Assembly (NCBI RefSeq): GCF_028867935.1 | Contig: NZ_JAPQNS010000003.1 | Location: 372,001-436,000 of the forward strand | From: Flavobacterium sp. SUN052 | Lineage (GTDB): Bacteria > Bacteroidota > Bacteroidia > Flavobacteriales > Flavobacteriaceae | Length of the DNA: 64,000 nt | Direction of reading: 5' to 3' | Shown: positions 43,819-53,287 of the stretch, piece by piece | How positions within the stretch are numbered: the stretch's first letter is position 1 | How the letters are laid out: each line of letters starts with the position of its first letter | Position numbers and translations under genes: made by a program | The notes under the pieces: generated by a model | The model's input: only the letters and a program-made list of their open reading frames with translations | Database searches by the model: none | Told to the model about the DNA's origin: nothing

Positions 43819-45165
43819 TCAAACCGCGTCCGACAGGCTGGAGAAGGTGAAATCCCGGATTTTTAAGGGTGGAACCAGGTTACCACTGATGCGAACAGGT
43901 GCACCCATAGCTTCGAGGTTGTTTAACATGATCACCGGACTTTCGTTAAAGCGGAAGTTTTTGACGGGGTATTTAATCTGACCGTTTTCGATGTAGAACG
44001 TCCCGTCGCGGGTAAGGCCCGTGTATAATAGCGTCTGTGGATCAACCGCGCGGATGTACCACAGACGCGTAACCAGAATTCCTTTCTCCGTACTTTTAAT
44101 CAAATCCAGCAACGACTGATTACCACCAGCCATAATGAAGGCCGAAGGTGGAGGAGTTGCTTTCACGCCTTTTTTGTCGGCCCAGAAACGGGAGTAGTAC
44201 ATGTTCTTTACTACTCCTTTGTCAACCCAGGTCACTTTCTCCTGTGGACGACCGTCGGCCCCACCGCCAAAACGACCACCACCGCCACCACCAAAGGCCG
44301 ACGTTGGAATTTCAGGGTTGGTAGGGTCCGAGTAAATCGTAACCCGCTCGTCGAACAGTTTCTCGCCCAGGCGAGTGCCGCCCCCTTTTTTGCTCAGGAA
44401 GCTACGGCCTTCGTCGGCATTACGGCCATCCATACTGCCCATCATGTTCTGAAGCAGATCGACCGATGCGGCCGGCTCCAGAATAACGGTGTATTTACCT
44501 GGCTCCAACGCTTTGGCATTAACTGACGCCAACGCTTTTTGCATGGCGATCTCGGTGGCTTCTTTGGTGCTGAGCTTCGAAATATCGGTTACGTCGCGAA
44601 TGGCGTAACCCGAACCCAGACCGTCGGCTGTCCGAACGGTAATCGTGAAATCGACCGATGTAGCGCGGTTATACGCAAATAATCCTTTACTGTTACCAAT
44701 GGCGGAAAAACCGGTTGAGTCTTCCATATAACCAGCTGCCGTCAGGTTCTTCTTGCGGCAAGGATCGAGGCTATCGAAGGCTGCTTTAGCGCGGTATTCA
44801 GGGTCAATTTTGGCGGTGTTTTCAGAATACGGATTCGTATTCAAGTAGGTTTGTGGCCCGAGCATCGGCATATATTCCGGGTTTTCGGGGGCTAACTGAG
44901 CGATCTCTTCGGCCCGGCGAACCGTTTTCTCCAGCGAAGCATCATCAAATTCGTTGATGGTTGCGGTTCCAGAGCGTTTGCCATACACTGATGTTACGGC
45001 CAACGCCAGGTTGTTACTTTCGCCACTCGTCGACACCGAGTTACGGGCATAACGAATGTTACCCGTACGACCGCCCGAAACGCTAACCGCCGTTTCATCA
45101 GCCTTGGCGTATTTCAACACCTTGTCGATTATACTTTTTGCTTCTTCTTTACTTAAAATAGCCAT
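43819..45165 (-). CDS. TldE/PmbA-like protein (copy 2)
   Basis: This 448-aa paralogue of tldE1 shares FDDASLEKTVRRAEEIAQLAPENPEY, EPGKYTVILEPAAS, DEGRSFLSKKGGG, DPTNPEIP and the end KIRDFTFSSLSDAV. It has no HExxxH and no signal peptide. A Gly-rich stretch (FGGGGGGRFGGGADGRP, about 295-312) replaces a shorter loop in copy 1. It lies downstream of tldD3 across a 126-base word-repeat region and would be its partner. Confidence 0.88.
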   Translation of the reverse strand: MAILSKEEAKSIIDKVLKYAKADETAVSVSGGRTGNIRYARNSVSTSGESNNLALAVTSVYGKRSGTATINEFDDASLEKTVRRAEEIAQLAPENPEYMPMLGPQTYLNTNPYSENTAKIDPEYRAKAAFDSLDPCRKKNLTAAGYMEDSTGFSAIGNSKGLFAYNRATSVDFTITVRTADGLGSGYAIRDVTDISKLSTKEATEIAMQKALASVNAKALEPGKYTVILEPAASVDLLQNMMGSMDGRNADEGRSFLSKKGGGTRLGEKLFDERVTIYSDPTNPEIPTSAFGGGGGGRFGGGADGRPQEKVTWVDKGVVKNMYYSRFWADKKGVKATPPPSAFIMAGGNQSLLDLIKSTEKGILVTRLWYIRAVDPQTLLYTGLTRDGTFYIENGQIKYPVKNFRFNESPVIMLNNLEAMGAPVRISGNLVPPLKIRDFTFSSLSDAV

Positions 45166-45177
45166 GCGTTGTTGATT

Positions 45178-45290
45178 GTCAATAAGTGGTTATTTGAACG
45201 GTCATTGGTGGTCATTAGATAGTCAATAAGTGGTCATTGGTTGAAAACGAAGAATGACAAAAAATGACGAAAAATGACCAGAAACGACGC
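45178..45290. repeat. Word-repeat region between tldD3 and tldE2
   Basis: The stretch repeats TCAATAAGTGGT twice, GGTCATTGG/GGTCATTAG words several times, and then AATGAC words in inverted sense. It can fold into alternative hairpins. The same GTCATT words form the sucB terminator and the hairpin before the WD40 gene. Confidence 0.6.
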
Positions 45291-45291
45291 T

Positions 45292-46935
45292 TTAGATTTT
45301 CCGTCCGGTATTGATTACGTTGACGCCATTGAAACGGGTGGTCGGGCTTCCGTGTGATACCGCACTTACCTGCGAAGGCTGGCCTTTTCCGTCGAAGAAC
45401 GAACCAAACATGCGGTAATCATCTTTGTCGCACAATTGAACACAGGAGTTCCAGAATTCCTGCGTATTGGCCTGATACGCCACATCGTCGAGCATACCGA
45501 CTACCTCACCATTTTTAATTTCGTAGAACAACTGTCCGCCAAACTGGAAGTTATAGCGCTGCTGATCGATCGAATACGAGCCCCGACCAATAATATAGAT
45601 TCCTTTTTCGACGCCCTTGATCATATCCAGAACCGAGCGTTTTTCGGCACTTGGCTTCAGCGAAACATTTGGCATCCGCTGGAATTGTACGGAGTCCCAG
45701 TTGTCGGCGTAGCAACAGCCGTTCGATTCTTTCTCGCCCAGAATAGATACCTGATCACGAATGGCCTGATAGTTTACCAGTACCCCGTTTTTGATCAAAT
45801 CCCATTCTTTGGCCGGTACACCTTCGTCGTCGAAAGCAACCGCACCCAGGGAGCCAACCTGCCGCTTATCAGCCACAATATTGACCAGATCGCTGCCGTA
45901 TTTGAATGACTTCGTTTTCCACTTGTCGAGCGTTGCGAACGACGTACCAGCATAATTGGCTTCGTACCCTAATACACGATCCAGTTCGGTAGGGTGACCA
46001 ACCGATTCGTGAATGGTCAGGCCGAGGTGGTTGGGATCGAGTACGAGGTCGTACTTACCCGCCGGCACACTCTTGGCCGTCATTTTCTCCTTAGCCTGTT
46101 TGGCCGCCAGCGTGGCATCTTCAACAATGTCGTATGAGTTACGGTAGCCGACTAGCCCGTTTGGACCGGGGATTTTCTCCGACGCCAGCCCATCCATGTA
46201 CTCGTAGCCCATACCCATGGGTGAGCTAAGTGCATCGCGGGTTTTAAACTTACCAGCTGCCCGGTCTACCGCCGTTACAGTAAACGTTGGCCAGATTCGG
46301 TGAACGTCCTGATCAATGTATGACCCATCCGTCGATGCGAAGTATTTCTGCTCATTGATCATAAACAGGTTCGAGGTCACAAAGCCAGCGCCATTGGTCA
46401 GTGCCGCATTGTTGGTCCGAAGCAACAGATCAATTTTCTCCTTAACTGGAATCTCGAAGGCATTTTTGGTCAAGGGAGTTTTCCACGACACTTCGCCAGC
46501 ACCTTTCTGGGGAGCTAACACCACCGGTTCGGTCTGAATTTTTGAATTGGCTTTGGCAATGGCCACGGCTGTGGCGGCACATTTGGCAATACCATCGGGG
46601 GTTACGTCGCTGGTAGCCGAGAATCCCCAGGTTCCATTAGCAATCACTCGAATACCAACACCGAACGATTCCGCGTTGCTGATATTCTGGACTTGCTTTT
46701 CGCGGGTAAACACAAATTGTTGCAGATAGCGGCCAATTCGAACGTCAGTGTATGTAGCTCCCCGGCTTTTTGCCGCATTAAGAGCCACATCGGCGAGTTG
46801 TTTTTTAGTGGCGACACTGAGGCCGGGTTCAAGCAGGCGTTCGGTTGGTACGGCGTAACCCACAATTGGAATTGACGACGCTGCCAGCGCACCCATGCCC
46901 CAGCCTGCCTGTTGAATGAAGTCTCTTCGATTCAT
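45292..46935 (-). CDS. TldD-like metalloprotease with Tat signal (copy 3)
   Basis: This 547-aa protein is the first gene of the array in transcription order. It begins MNRRDFIQQAGWGMGALAAS, a strong Tat signal, and has the zinc motif in LGLTIHESVGHPTELDRV. It differs from copies 1 and 2 in the central loop (ASEKIPGPNGLVGYRNSYDI instead of NPSDKV and TTRYNKGYDM) and so is the more distant paralogue. It is paired with tldE2 downstream. The upstream 207-base gap to the divergent cytochrome gene must hold both promoters; I could not define either. Confidence 0.92.
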   Translation of the reverse strand: MNRRDFIQQAGWGMGALAASSIPIVGYAVPTERLLEPGLSVATKKQLADVALNAAKSRGATYTDVRIGRYLQQFVFTREKQVQNISNAESFGVGIRVIANGTWGFSATSDVTPDGIAKCAATAVAIAKANSKIQTEPVVLAPQKGAGEVSWKTPLTKNAFEIPVKEKIDLLLRTNNAALTNGAGFVTSNLFMINEQKYFASTDGSYIDQDVHRIWPTFTVTAVDRAAGKFKTRDALSSPMGMGYEYMDGLASEKIPGPNGLVGYRNSYDIVEDATLAAKQAKEKMTAKSVPAGKYDLVLDPNHLGLTIHESVGHPTELDRVLGYEANYAGTSFATLDKWKTKSFKYGSDLVNIVADKRQVGSLGAVAFDDEGVPAKEWDLIKNGVLVNYQAIRDQVSILGEKESNGCCYADNWDSVQFQRMPNVSLKPSAEKRSVLDMIKGVEKGIYIIGRGSYSIDQQRYNFQFGGQLFYEIKNGEVVGMLDDVAYQANTQEFWNSCVQLCDKDDYRMFGSFFDGKGQPSQVSAVSHGSPTTRFNGVNVINTGRKI

Positions 46936-47142
46936 GCAGTCAGAAGTAGAAATAAGTTGATGATTATAGTACTAATCTGCAATATCGCGAAAAACAGAAA
47001 GCGAACGGCCAGATTGTGATAAATGGCAGAAGGTTATTTACCTATCTGGGATTAATTACAAATTTTGTTTGTTTACCAATGAGTATCGGCCTTGTTTACT
47101 CTTTCAAGAATACACACAACTATTTGTAATCTATAAAGGCTT

Positions 47143-49953
47143 ATGATGAAATCGAAACTCTTGGCGATCGGCGGATTAGTGGCCGTAGTAGCTCTTTCGT
47201 CATTTTCCATTCTGGGAGTTTTTGACCAGAAGGTGGACTTTAATACTCAGGTCAAGCCGATACTGAATAAACAGTGTATTGCCTGCCACGGGGGCGTTAA
47301 GAAAACCTCTGGATTCAGTTTACTCTTCCGGCACGAAGCAATCGCTCCGGCAAAATCGGGCAAGCCTGCTATCATTCCCGGGAATGCCGACGCCAGCGAG
47401 ATGATTCGCCGATTGACGCTCGATGACCCCGAGGAGCGAATGCCGCTGGATCATCCGGCACTTAAAGACGAAGAAATTGACTTACTGCGAAAATGGATTG
47501 ATCAGGGAGCCGAGTGGGGCGATCACTGGGCCTATACGCCGGTTGAAAAGCCTGAGGTGCCCACGGTTGGCTCATTTTGGTCACGAATTGGTTTGGCGAA
47601 GAGCGACGAAACCGCCTGGGTCAAGAACGAAATAGACCAGTTTGTGCTGGCAAAAATTCGAGAGGTGAAAGCCACGGCTCCCGACCCAAAACAGGTCGAC
47701 GCCTTAAAACCCGCCCCCGAAGCCGATCCGGCAACCTTGCTCCGGCGCGTGGCTCTTGACCTGACAGGATTACCGCCAACTCCAGAGGAAGTCACTGCGT
47801 TTTTGAATGATAAATCGCCCGATGCCTATGAAAAAGCCGTCGACCGACTGCTGGCGTCATCGGCCTATGGCGAAAAATGGGCAGGTATGTGGCTCGACCT
47901 AGCTCGTTATGCCGATACCAAAGGCTATGAGCGTGACCCCGGCCGTAAAATCTGGCGGTACCGCGACTGGCTCATCAAAGCCTTCAACAGCGATAAACCG
48001 TACGACCAATTTCTGACCGAACAACTCGCGGGTGACCTCCTGCCTAATCGAGATCCGAATACAGGGTTATTAAAAGAAGATCAGTTGATTGCCACTGGGT
48101 TCCACCGAAATACGATGAACAATGACGAGGGCGGCACGCAGGATGAAGAATTCCGGGTGGCGGCCGTAATCGACCGGGTTAGCACCACCTGGGATGTATT
48201 TCAGGGGACAACGTTTGCCTGTGTGCAGTGTCACAGCCATCCCTACGACCCGTTCACGCACGACGAATATTATAAGTACATGGCGTTTTTCAACAACGCC
48301 CGCGATGAAGATGTGACAACCGAAACGCCTACACTGCGTTTTTATAAAGATAAAGATTCGGTTCAGCTACAGGCTCTTGAGCAGTGGATGGGAAAGGTGG
48401 CTCCAGCCCGGCAAACGCTAGAACAGCGCCAGTTTCTGCGAACGATGGAGCCGAAATTCAACTCGCATGCACTCGACCAGTACAACAAAGCTTCACTCAT
48501 AGATGCTAAGTTCTTCGGAATCTTACATCAGGGATCAGCCCGTTTACCCGGCGTTACGTTAACAGGCAAAAACCGCCTGCTACTGGCCTGGGGCAACGAA
48601 ACGCCCGGCGCAACAATGACAATTCGACGTGATGGACCGACAGGCCAAGTGATGGCGACATTGCCCGTACCCGTGACTGGTGGTGCCTGGAAAGACACCA
48701 TACAAATTGTCCCACTGCCTGCTATTGCGGGTAAGCATAATCTGTTCTTCTCACTCAACAACCCAAAAGGCGGTAACAAATGGGTAATGATAAAGTGGCT
48801 GGCTTTCCAGACGGCGATGCCGGGAGAAGCCGCCGACGTGATCGGGCCTATTGAAAAAGAGTATGCTTTACTGCTCAATAAAGACCCGGATGCGACACCG
48901 ATTATGCTCGACGGTACAGGTGATCTGGCCCGACAAACGCAGGTGTTCGACCGGGGCAACTGGTTAGTGAAAGGCAGGGTTGTTCAACCCGATGTTCCGA
49001 AGTCGTTTCCACCAATGGCCAAAAACCTGCCTCGAAACCGGTTAGGGTTAGCTCGCTGGATGACTGACCGACAGCACCCACTCACCGCCCGCGTGGCCGT
49101 CAATCGGATTTGGGAGCAACTGTTCGGAATGGGCATCGTTGAAACAATCGAAGACTTCGGTACCCAGGGCATTGCTCCTTCGCACCGGGAACTGCTCGAC
49201 TATCTGGCCGCTGAGTTTATGGAGACGGACAAATGGAGCGTCAAAAAATTGCTGAAACGAATGGTTATGTCGGCTACGTACCGGCAACGATCCGAAGCTA
49301 CACCAGCCCTAATTGCCGCTGACCCAACCAACAAATATCTGGCGCGGGGGCCACGAGTACGGTTAGCAGCCGAGCAGGTTCGCGATCAGGCGTTGGCCGT
49401 GAGCGGCTTGCTGAACCATAAGATGTACGGCCCCAGCGTGATGCCAATTCAGCCCGATGGAATCTGGCAATCGCCCTACAACGGCGAAAGCTGGAAAGTG
49501 AGCGACGCCACTGACCGGTACCGTCGGGCTATGTACACCTACTGGAAACGAACTTCGCCCTATCCGTCGATGGTTACGTTCGATAGCCCGAGCCGGGAGT
49601 TTTGCCAGGTGCGACGGCTGCGTACCAACACGCCTTTGCAGGCACTGGTTACGCTCAACGACCCAGTCTATGTAGAAGCAGCCCGCAACCTGGCTGATTG
49701 TATGCGTGAGTCAGGTAGCACACCCGAACAGCAAATTCAGGCTGGTTTCCGGCGCGTGATGCTTCGCGATCTGGCCCCGCGTAAACTCGCGGTACTGGTA
49801 AAACTGTACCGAAATACTGAAAAGCACTATCGGGAACACCCCGACGAAGCGCGCACTTTGCTGGCGTTTGATCGGGCAAGCCCCGAACTGGCCGCCATGA
49901 CAGTAACCGCGAATACTATGTTGAATTTAGACGAAGTCATAACGAAGGAATAA
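47143..49953 (+). CDS. PSD1-type cytochrome c domain / DUF1549 / DUF1553 protein
   Basis: The 936-aa exported protein has an N-terminal hydrophobic signal (KLLAIGGLVAVVALSSFSIL) and a planctomycete-type cytochrome c domain with haem motif CIACH (45-49). DUF1549 (DQFVLAKI, RRVALDLTGLPPTPEEV) and a C-terminal DUF1553 (RNRLGLARWMTDRQHPLTARVAVNRIW) follow. A second CxxCH (Cys360-Cys363-His364, FACVQCHSHPYDPF) lies between them. Together with the overlapping DUF1501 gene it forms the pair that is expanded in Planctomycetes and Verrucomicrobia, where a role in polysaccharide or sulfated-glycan degradation is suspected. Its function is not established. Confidence 0.93.
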   Translation: MMKSKLLAIGGLVAVVALSSFSILGVFDQKVDFNTQVKPILNKQCIACHGGVKKTSGFSLLFRHEAIAPAKSGKPAIIPGNADASEMIRRLTLDDPEERMPLDHPALKDEEIDLLRKWIDQGAEWGDHWAYTPVEKPEVPTVGSFWSRIGLAKSDETAWVKNEIDQFVLAKIREVKATAPDPKQVDALKPAPEADPATLLRRVALDLTGLPPTPEEVTAFLNDKSPDAYEKAVDRLLASSAYGEKWAGMWLDLARYADTKGYERDPGRKIWRYRDWLIKAFNSDKPYDQFLTEQLAGDLLPNRDPNTGLLKEDQLIATGFHRNTMNNDEGGTQDEEFRVAAVIDRVSTTWDVFQGTTFACVQCHSHPYDPFTHDEYYKYMAFFNNARDEDVTTETPTLRFYKDKDSVQLQALEQWMGKVAPARQTLEQRQFLRTMEPKFNSHALDQYNKASLIDAKFFGILHQGSARLPGVTLTGKNRLLLAWGNETPGATMTIRRDGPTGQVMATLPVPVTGGAWKDTIQIVPLPAIAGKHNLFFSLNNPKGGNKWVMIKWLAFQTAMPGEAADVIGPIEKEYALLLNKDPDATPIMLDGTGDLARQTQVFDRGNWLVKGRVVQPDVPKSFPPMAKNLPRNRLGLARWMTDRQHPLTARVAVNRIWEQLFGMGIVETIEDFGTQGIAPSHRELLDYLAAEFMETDKWSVKKLLKRMVMSATYRQRSEATPALIAADPTNKYLARGPRVRLAAEQVRDQALAVSGLLNHKMYGPSVMPIQPDGIWQSPYNGESWKVSDATDRYRRAMYTYWKRTSPYPSMVTFDSPSREFCQVRRLRTNTPLQALVTLNDPVYVEAARNLADCMRESGSTPEQQIQAGFRRVMLRDLAPRKLAVLVKLYRNTEKHYREHPDEARTLLAFDRASPELAAMTVTANTMLNLDEVITKE

Positions 49954-51449
49954 TGAACAAGCTCCTCCAAGAACTTCAACAGGCCGCTCTCCAACGCGAA
50001 ACCCGGCGGCATTTTCTCCAAACCTGCTCAACGGGCCTGGGTGGAATGGCGCTCAGTTCGGTGCTGAGTAGCTGCGGTTTTTTCGGCGGAAAAGATGAAA
50101 GAGCGTCCCCCGCGCTTACGCAATCCGGTGAACCGATGATGCCCAAACCTGCTCAGTTTGGCCCAAAAGCCAAGCGGGTGATTTACATTCACATGGCTGG
50201 TTCACCAAGCCAGTTAGAACTGTTTGATTATAAGCCCGAGCTAGTCAAATACAATGGCAAAGACTGCCCTCAGGAATTGCTGGAAGGTAAAAAATTTGCA
50301 TTTATTCGGGGGACTCCAAAAATGTTGGGGCCACAGGGCAAGTTTGCTCAACACGGACAATCGGGTGCCTGGGTATCGGATTATATGCCCCATTTACAGG
50401 GCGTGGTGGACGATATTACGTTCCTGAAAGCTATGCACACCGACCAGTTCAACCATGCTCCGGCTCAGTTGCTCATGCACACAGGCAGTGCGCGGCTAGG
50501 TCGACCCAGTATTGGTTCGTGGGTAACTTACGGACTCGGCTCTGAAAACGACGATCTGCCCGGTTTTGTCGTGTTGGCCTCGGGCGGGAAACAACCCGAT
50601 GCAGGGAAGTCAGTGTGGGGAAGTGGGTTTTTACCGACGGTTTACCAGGGTGTTCAATGCCGGACCGATGGCGACCCGGTTCTCTATGTCTCGGATCCGG
50701 CAGGTATGAACCGGGATGTACGTAAACAAACGATAGACGCCATCACCGAAATAAATAAGCAGGAATACGATGAGGTGAAAGATCCCGAAATTCTGACGCG
50801 AATTAGCCAATACGAGTTAGCATTCAGAATGCAGATGTCAGTACCCGATGCTATGGACATCAAAAGCGAACCACAGTATATTTTGGATATGTATGGAGCC
50901 GACCCGAACAAGGGGTCATTTGCGCGCAACTGTCTGCTATCGCGTCGTTTGGTGGAGCGGGGGGTTCGGTTCGTTCAGTTGTTCGATTGGGGATGGGATA
51001 CCCACGGTACCAGCGCGGACGGGGCTATTGAAATTGGCTTGAAAAATAAGTGTAAAGAATCGGATCAGGCCGTTACCGCACTGCTGACGGATCTAAAACA
51101 GCGTGGTTTGCTGGAAGATACATTGGTCGTTTGGGGCGGTGAATTTGGTCGGACACCCATGCAGGAAAACCGGGATGGGTTGACACTACCATTTATGGGC
51201 CGCGACCACCATTTGGATGCCTTTACGGTCTGGATGGCGGGCGGTGGAGTCAAAAAAGGGTTCAGTTATGGCGAAACTGATGATATAGGTTACTACGGTG
51301 TTAAGGATAAAGTACACGTACATGATTTACAGGCAACCATTCTGCATCTGCTTGGTTTTGACCACGAAACCTTCACCCATCAGTTCCAGGGGCGTCCTTT
51401 TCGGCTAACCGATGTGGCCGGAAAAGTGGTGAAATCAATTCTGGCATGA
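49953..51449 (+). CDS. DUF1501 protein, Tat-exported lipoprotein of the sulfatase-like superfamily
   Basis: The 498-aa protein starts at an ATG sharing its A with the previous stop (TAATG). It has a twin-arginine signal (ETRRHFLQTCSTGLGGMALS, Arg18-Arg19) followed by a lipobox LSSC with Cys41, so a Tat-exported lipoprotein is likely. DUF1501 has an alkaline phosphatase-like fold. Visible are MAGSPSQLELFDYKP, TDQFNHAPAQLLMHTG, LFDWGWDTHG and VVWGGEFGRTPM. It probably works with the cytochrome/DUF1549 partner at the periplasmic face of a membrane. Confidence 0.92.
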   Translation: MNKLLQELQQAALQRETRRHFLQTCSTGLGGMALSSVLSSCGFFGGKDERASPALTQSGEPMMPKPAQFGPKAKRVIYIHMAGSPSQLELFDYKPELVKYNGKDCPQELLEGKKFAFIRGTPKMLGPQGKFAQHGQSGAWVSDYMPHLQGVVDDITFLKAMHTDQFNHAPAQLLMHTGSARLGRPSIGSWVTYGLGSENDDLPGFVVLASGGKQPDAGKSVWGSGFLPTVYQGVQCRTDGDPVLYVSDPAGMNRDVRKQTIDAITEINKQEYDEVKDPEILTRISQYELAFRMQMSVPDAMDIKSEPQYILDMYGADPNKGSFARNCLLSRRLVERGVRFVQLFDWGWDTHGTSADGAIEIGLKNKCKESDQAVTALLTDLKQRGLLEDTLVVWGGEFGRTPMQENRDGLTLPFMGRDHHLDAFTVWMAGGGVKKGFSYGETDDIGYYGVKDKVHVHDLQATILHLLGFDHETFTHQFQGRPFRLTDVAGKVVKSILA

Positions 51450-51509
51450 TAGTAGCGGAAAGAAAAAATACAATTTCACTTTTTGCATCAGTAAATAGTG
51501 AAACAAACG

Positions 51510-51517
51510 TATTTTTG
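51510..51517 (+). promoter_or_regulatory. Promoter of the OmpA-family lipoprotein gene (-7 element)
   Basis: TATTTTTG fits TAnnTTTG and lies 48 bases before the ATG at 51566. A TTTG at 51482-51485 may be the -33 element (24-base spacing, slightly long). It makes the gene a separate unit from the DUF1501 pair. Confidence 0.5.
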
Positions 51518-51565
51518 TTGTCGTTTAACAAGTTTAACCTTTAGTTCTTGTTTGTTTTAACACTT

Positions 51566-52447
51566 ATGAAACAAGCCATTTATGTGTTAGTAGCAATGGC
51601 GCTACTATCTTCCTGTGTCAGCAAAAAGAAACTGACCCAATTACAATCAAGCTACAATGAGTTGGAAAACGCCCGTAACAAGGCTGTTGCTGACCTAAGC
51701 GACTGTGACCGCAAATTGACGGGCCTTCAGTCAGATTTGCGTACCCGGGATACGGATCTTGCGACTAACAAAACTCGTGTTTCTGAACTGGAGGCCCAAT
51801 TAGCTGACCTGCGCAAAAACAACAATAGCCTGATCGACCGTATGGCTGACTTGTCTGTGGTAAGCAAAGCTGGTGCTGAAAGTATCAAGAAGTCGCTCGA
51901 AACATTGAACGAGCAGACCAAACAAGTGAACAGCCTGAACCAGTCGATGCAGCGGAAAGACTCCCTGAATCTCGCGCTGGTTATGAGTCTGAAACGTTCA
52001 TTGGCCGATGTAAACGACCAGGATATTCAGGTAGAAGTGAAAAAAGGTGTTGTGTACGTATCAATTGCTGACAAGCTGTTGTTCGCATCGGGTCGTTACG
52101 AAGTTAACAAAGAAGCTGAAGTGGTTCTCGGTAAGGTAGCGTCGGTTGTGAATGACCACAAAGATCTCGACGTACTGGTACAGGGTCACACAGATGTTGT
52201 CCCCATCTCGGGCAATTTCATGAAAGACAACTGGGATTTGAGCGTGATGCGCGCTACATCGGTTGTTCGTTTGTTGCAAGGCAAATTCAGCGTGGCTCCA
52301 GAGCGTTTGACGGCTGGTGGTCGTGGTGAGTTCGAGCCTAAGGATGACAATGCTACGGCAGATGGTCGTAAAATCAATCGTCGGACGGAGATCATCCTGA
52401 CGCCAAAACTTGATCAGTTCTTCAACCTGCTGACTAACGGTAAGTAA
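51566..52447 (+). CDS. OmpA/Pal-type peptidoglycan-associated lipoprotein with coiled coil
   Basis: The preferred ATG (51566) gives MKQAIYVLVAMALLSSCVSK, a lipoprotein signal with lipobox Cys17. A start 18 bases earlier is in frame but spoils the signal. Residues about 20-150 are a long coiled coil (LTQLQSSYNELENARNKAVA...). The C-terminal OmpA domain reads LLFASGRYEVNKEAEVVLGK, then QGHTDVVPISG and NWDLSVMRATSVVRLL, with GRGEFEPKDDNATADGRKINRRTEI. It should anchor the outer membrane to peptidoglycan. The gene stands alone and ends with a strong hairpin. Confidence 0.93.
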   Translation: MKQAIYVLVAMALLSSCVSKKKLTQLQSSYNELENARNKAVADLSDCDRKLTGLQSDLRTRDTDLATNKTRVSELEAQLADLRKNNNSLIDRMADLSVVSKAGAESIKKSLETLNEQTKQVNSLNQSMQRKDSLNLALVMSLKRSLADVNDQDIQVEVKKGVVYVSIADKLLFASGRYEVNKEAEVVLGKVASVVNDHKDLDVLVQGHTDVVPISGNFMKDNWDLSVMRATSVVRLLQGKFSVAPERLTAGGRGEFEPKDDNATADGRKINRRTEIILTPKLDQFFNLLTNGK

Positions 52448-52470
52448 GCTCAGCAAGTAACAATCAATAG

Positions 52471-52512
52471 CAGCCAACAGTAAGCAACGAACAAGTTGTA
52501 TACTGTTGGCTG
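52471..52512. terminator. Terminator between ompA-family gene and PPTase gene
   Basis: CAGCCAACAGTA (52471-52482) and TACTGTTGGCTG (52501-52512) are perfect 12-base arms, followed by TTTTGTTTTTG on the plus strand. It serves the OmpA-family gene and possibly the convergent PPTase gene. Confidence 0.85.
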
Positions 52513-52524
52513 TTTTGTTTTTGA

Positions 52525-53160
52525 CTAAAACGCAACAGCCAGCAGACCTGGTCCCATTTTGAGGCAACGAATTTGCAACGTCTCTTCGTGGTTTGGGAGC
52601 CGGACATGACCCGTCAAATATTCTGCCTCATCAGGGAATGGGTCAATGTGGAGATGTTCGCGAAAAGTGAGTTGCCGTTTACCATAGAGCTTGTAAAGGC
52701 ATTCTTTAGCACACCAGTAAACAGCTAACCGGTCGGGGCGACCTGCTGCGTGAGCAATTTCAGAATCCGACAATACACGGGGTACCACTCGGGTAAATTG
52801 ATCTCGAATAGGTTCAATATCAATGCCAACGGGTCGGTTTTTATGCCACACGGCCGCTGCCCAGCCACCTGTATGTGAAATGGATAGGTGCGCCCTAGTG
52901 TCGCCGATAAGGTGCGGTTTGCCGTACTCATCTTTCATCAGGCCTTTATAGACCAAGCCATTTTGACGAACCAAATCCCGTACCGCTACCCGGCAGGCGA
53001 GCCACTCCACGCGCTGGTCGGGGTGCGTAATGCCGCTTAAATCCAGTTGCTCTTCAGGGGTTAACTGCAAACCGGCCCAGAGCGTTGGCTCGTCTTCTTC
53101 AATACGCCAAAGCATTACCTGGCAGTCGTTGTTCAGGGCAAAAGAGGTATAAATTGGCAT
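52525..53160 (-). CDS. 4'-phosphopantetheinyl transferase
   Basis: This Sfp-type enzyme attaches phosphopantetheine from CoA to carrier proteins. The key motifs are PVGIDIEPIRD (Mg-binding Asp and Glu) and YWCAKECLYKLYGKR (the WxxKEA motif), preceded by EYGKPHL and HLSISHTGGW. The ATG ending at 53160 gives 211 aa. The upstream ATG at 53226 lies inside a word-repeat hairpin and adds 22 residues without family resemblance. No polyketide or peptide synthetase gene is nearby, so its carrier protein is unknown; fatty-acid ACP is possible. Confidence 0.9.
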   Translation of the reverse strand: MPIYTSFALNNDCQVMLWRIEEDEPTLWAGLQLTPEEQLDLSGITHPDQRVEWLACRVAVRDLVRQNGLVYKGLMKDEYGKPHLIGDTRAHLSISHTGGWAAAVWHKNRPVGIDIEPIRDQFTRVVPRVLSDSEIAHAAGRPDRLAVYWCAKECLYKLYGKRQLTFREHLHIDPFPDEAEYLTGHVRLPNHEETLQIRCLKMGPGLLAVAF

Positions 53161-53221
53161 AAAGCAAAAGTCGGCACTCTGTGCGTGAAAAAGAAAGGTT
53201 TCCCGACCTTTGGAGTAAAAT

Positions 53222-53276
53222 GTCATTGGTCACTAGTCATTCGGAAATGCATTACCTATGACTAATGACCAATGAC
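53222..53276. repeat. Word-repeat hairpin between PPTase and WD40 genes
   Basis: The 19-base arms 53222-53240 (GTCATTGGTCACTAGTCAT) and 53258-53276 differ at one base, with a 17-base loop. The words GTCATTGGTCATTAGTCAT are the same family as the sucB terminator and the tldD3-tldE2 gap. It lies between divergent genes, so it is not a simple terminator. Confidence 0.75.
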
Positions 53277-53287
53277 CGCGCAGCAAA

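Noticed and set aside
53161..53226. PPTase start at 53226
   Set aside because: It falls in one arm of a word-repeat hairpin, and the extra residues have no family similarity.
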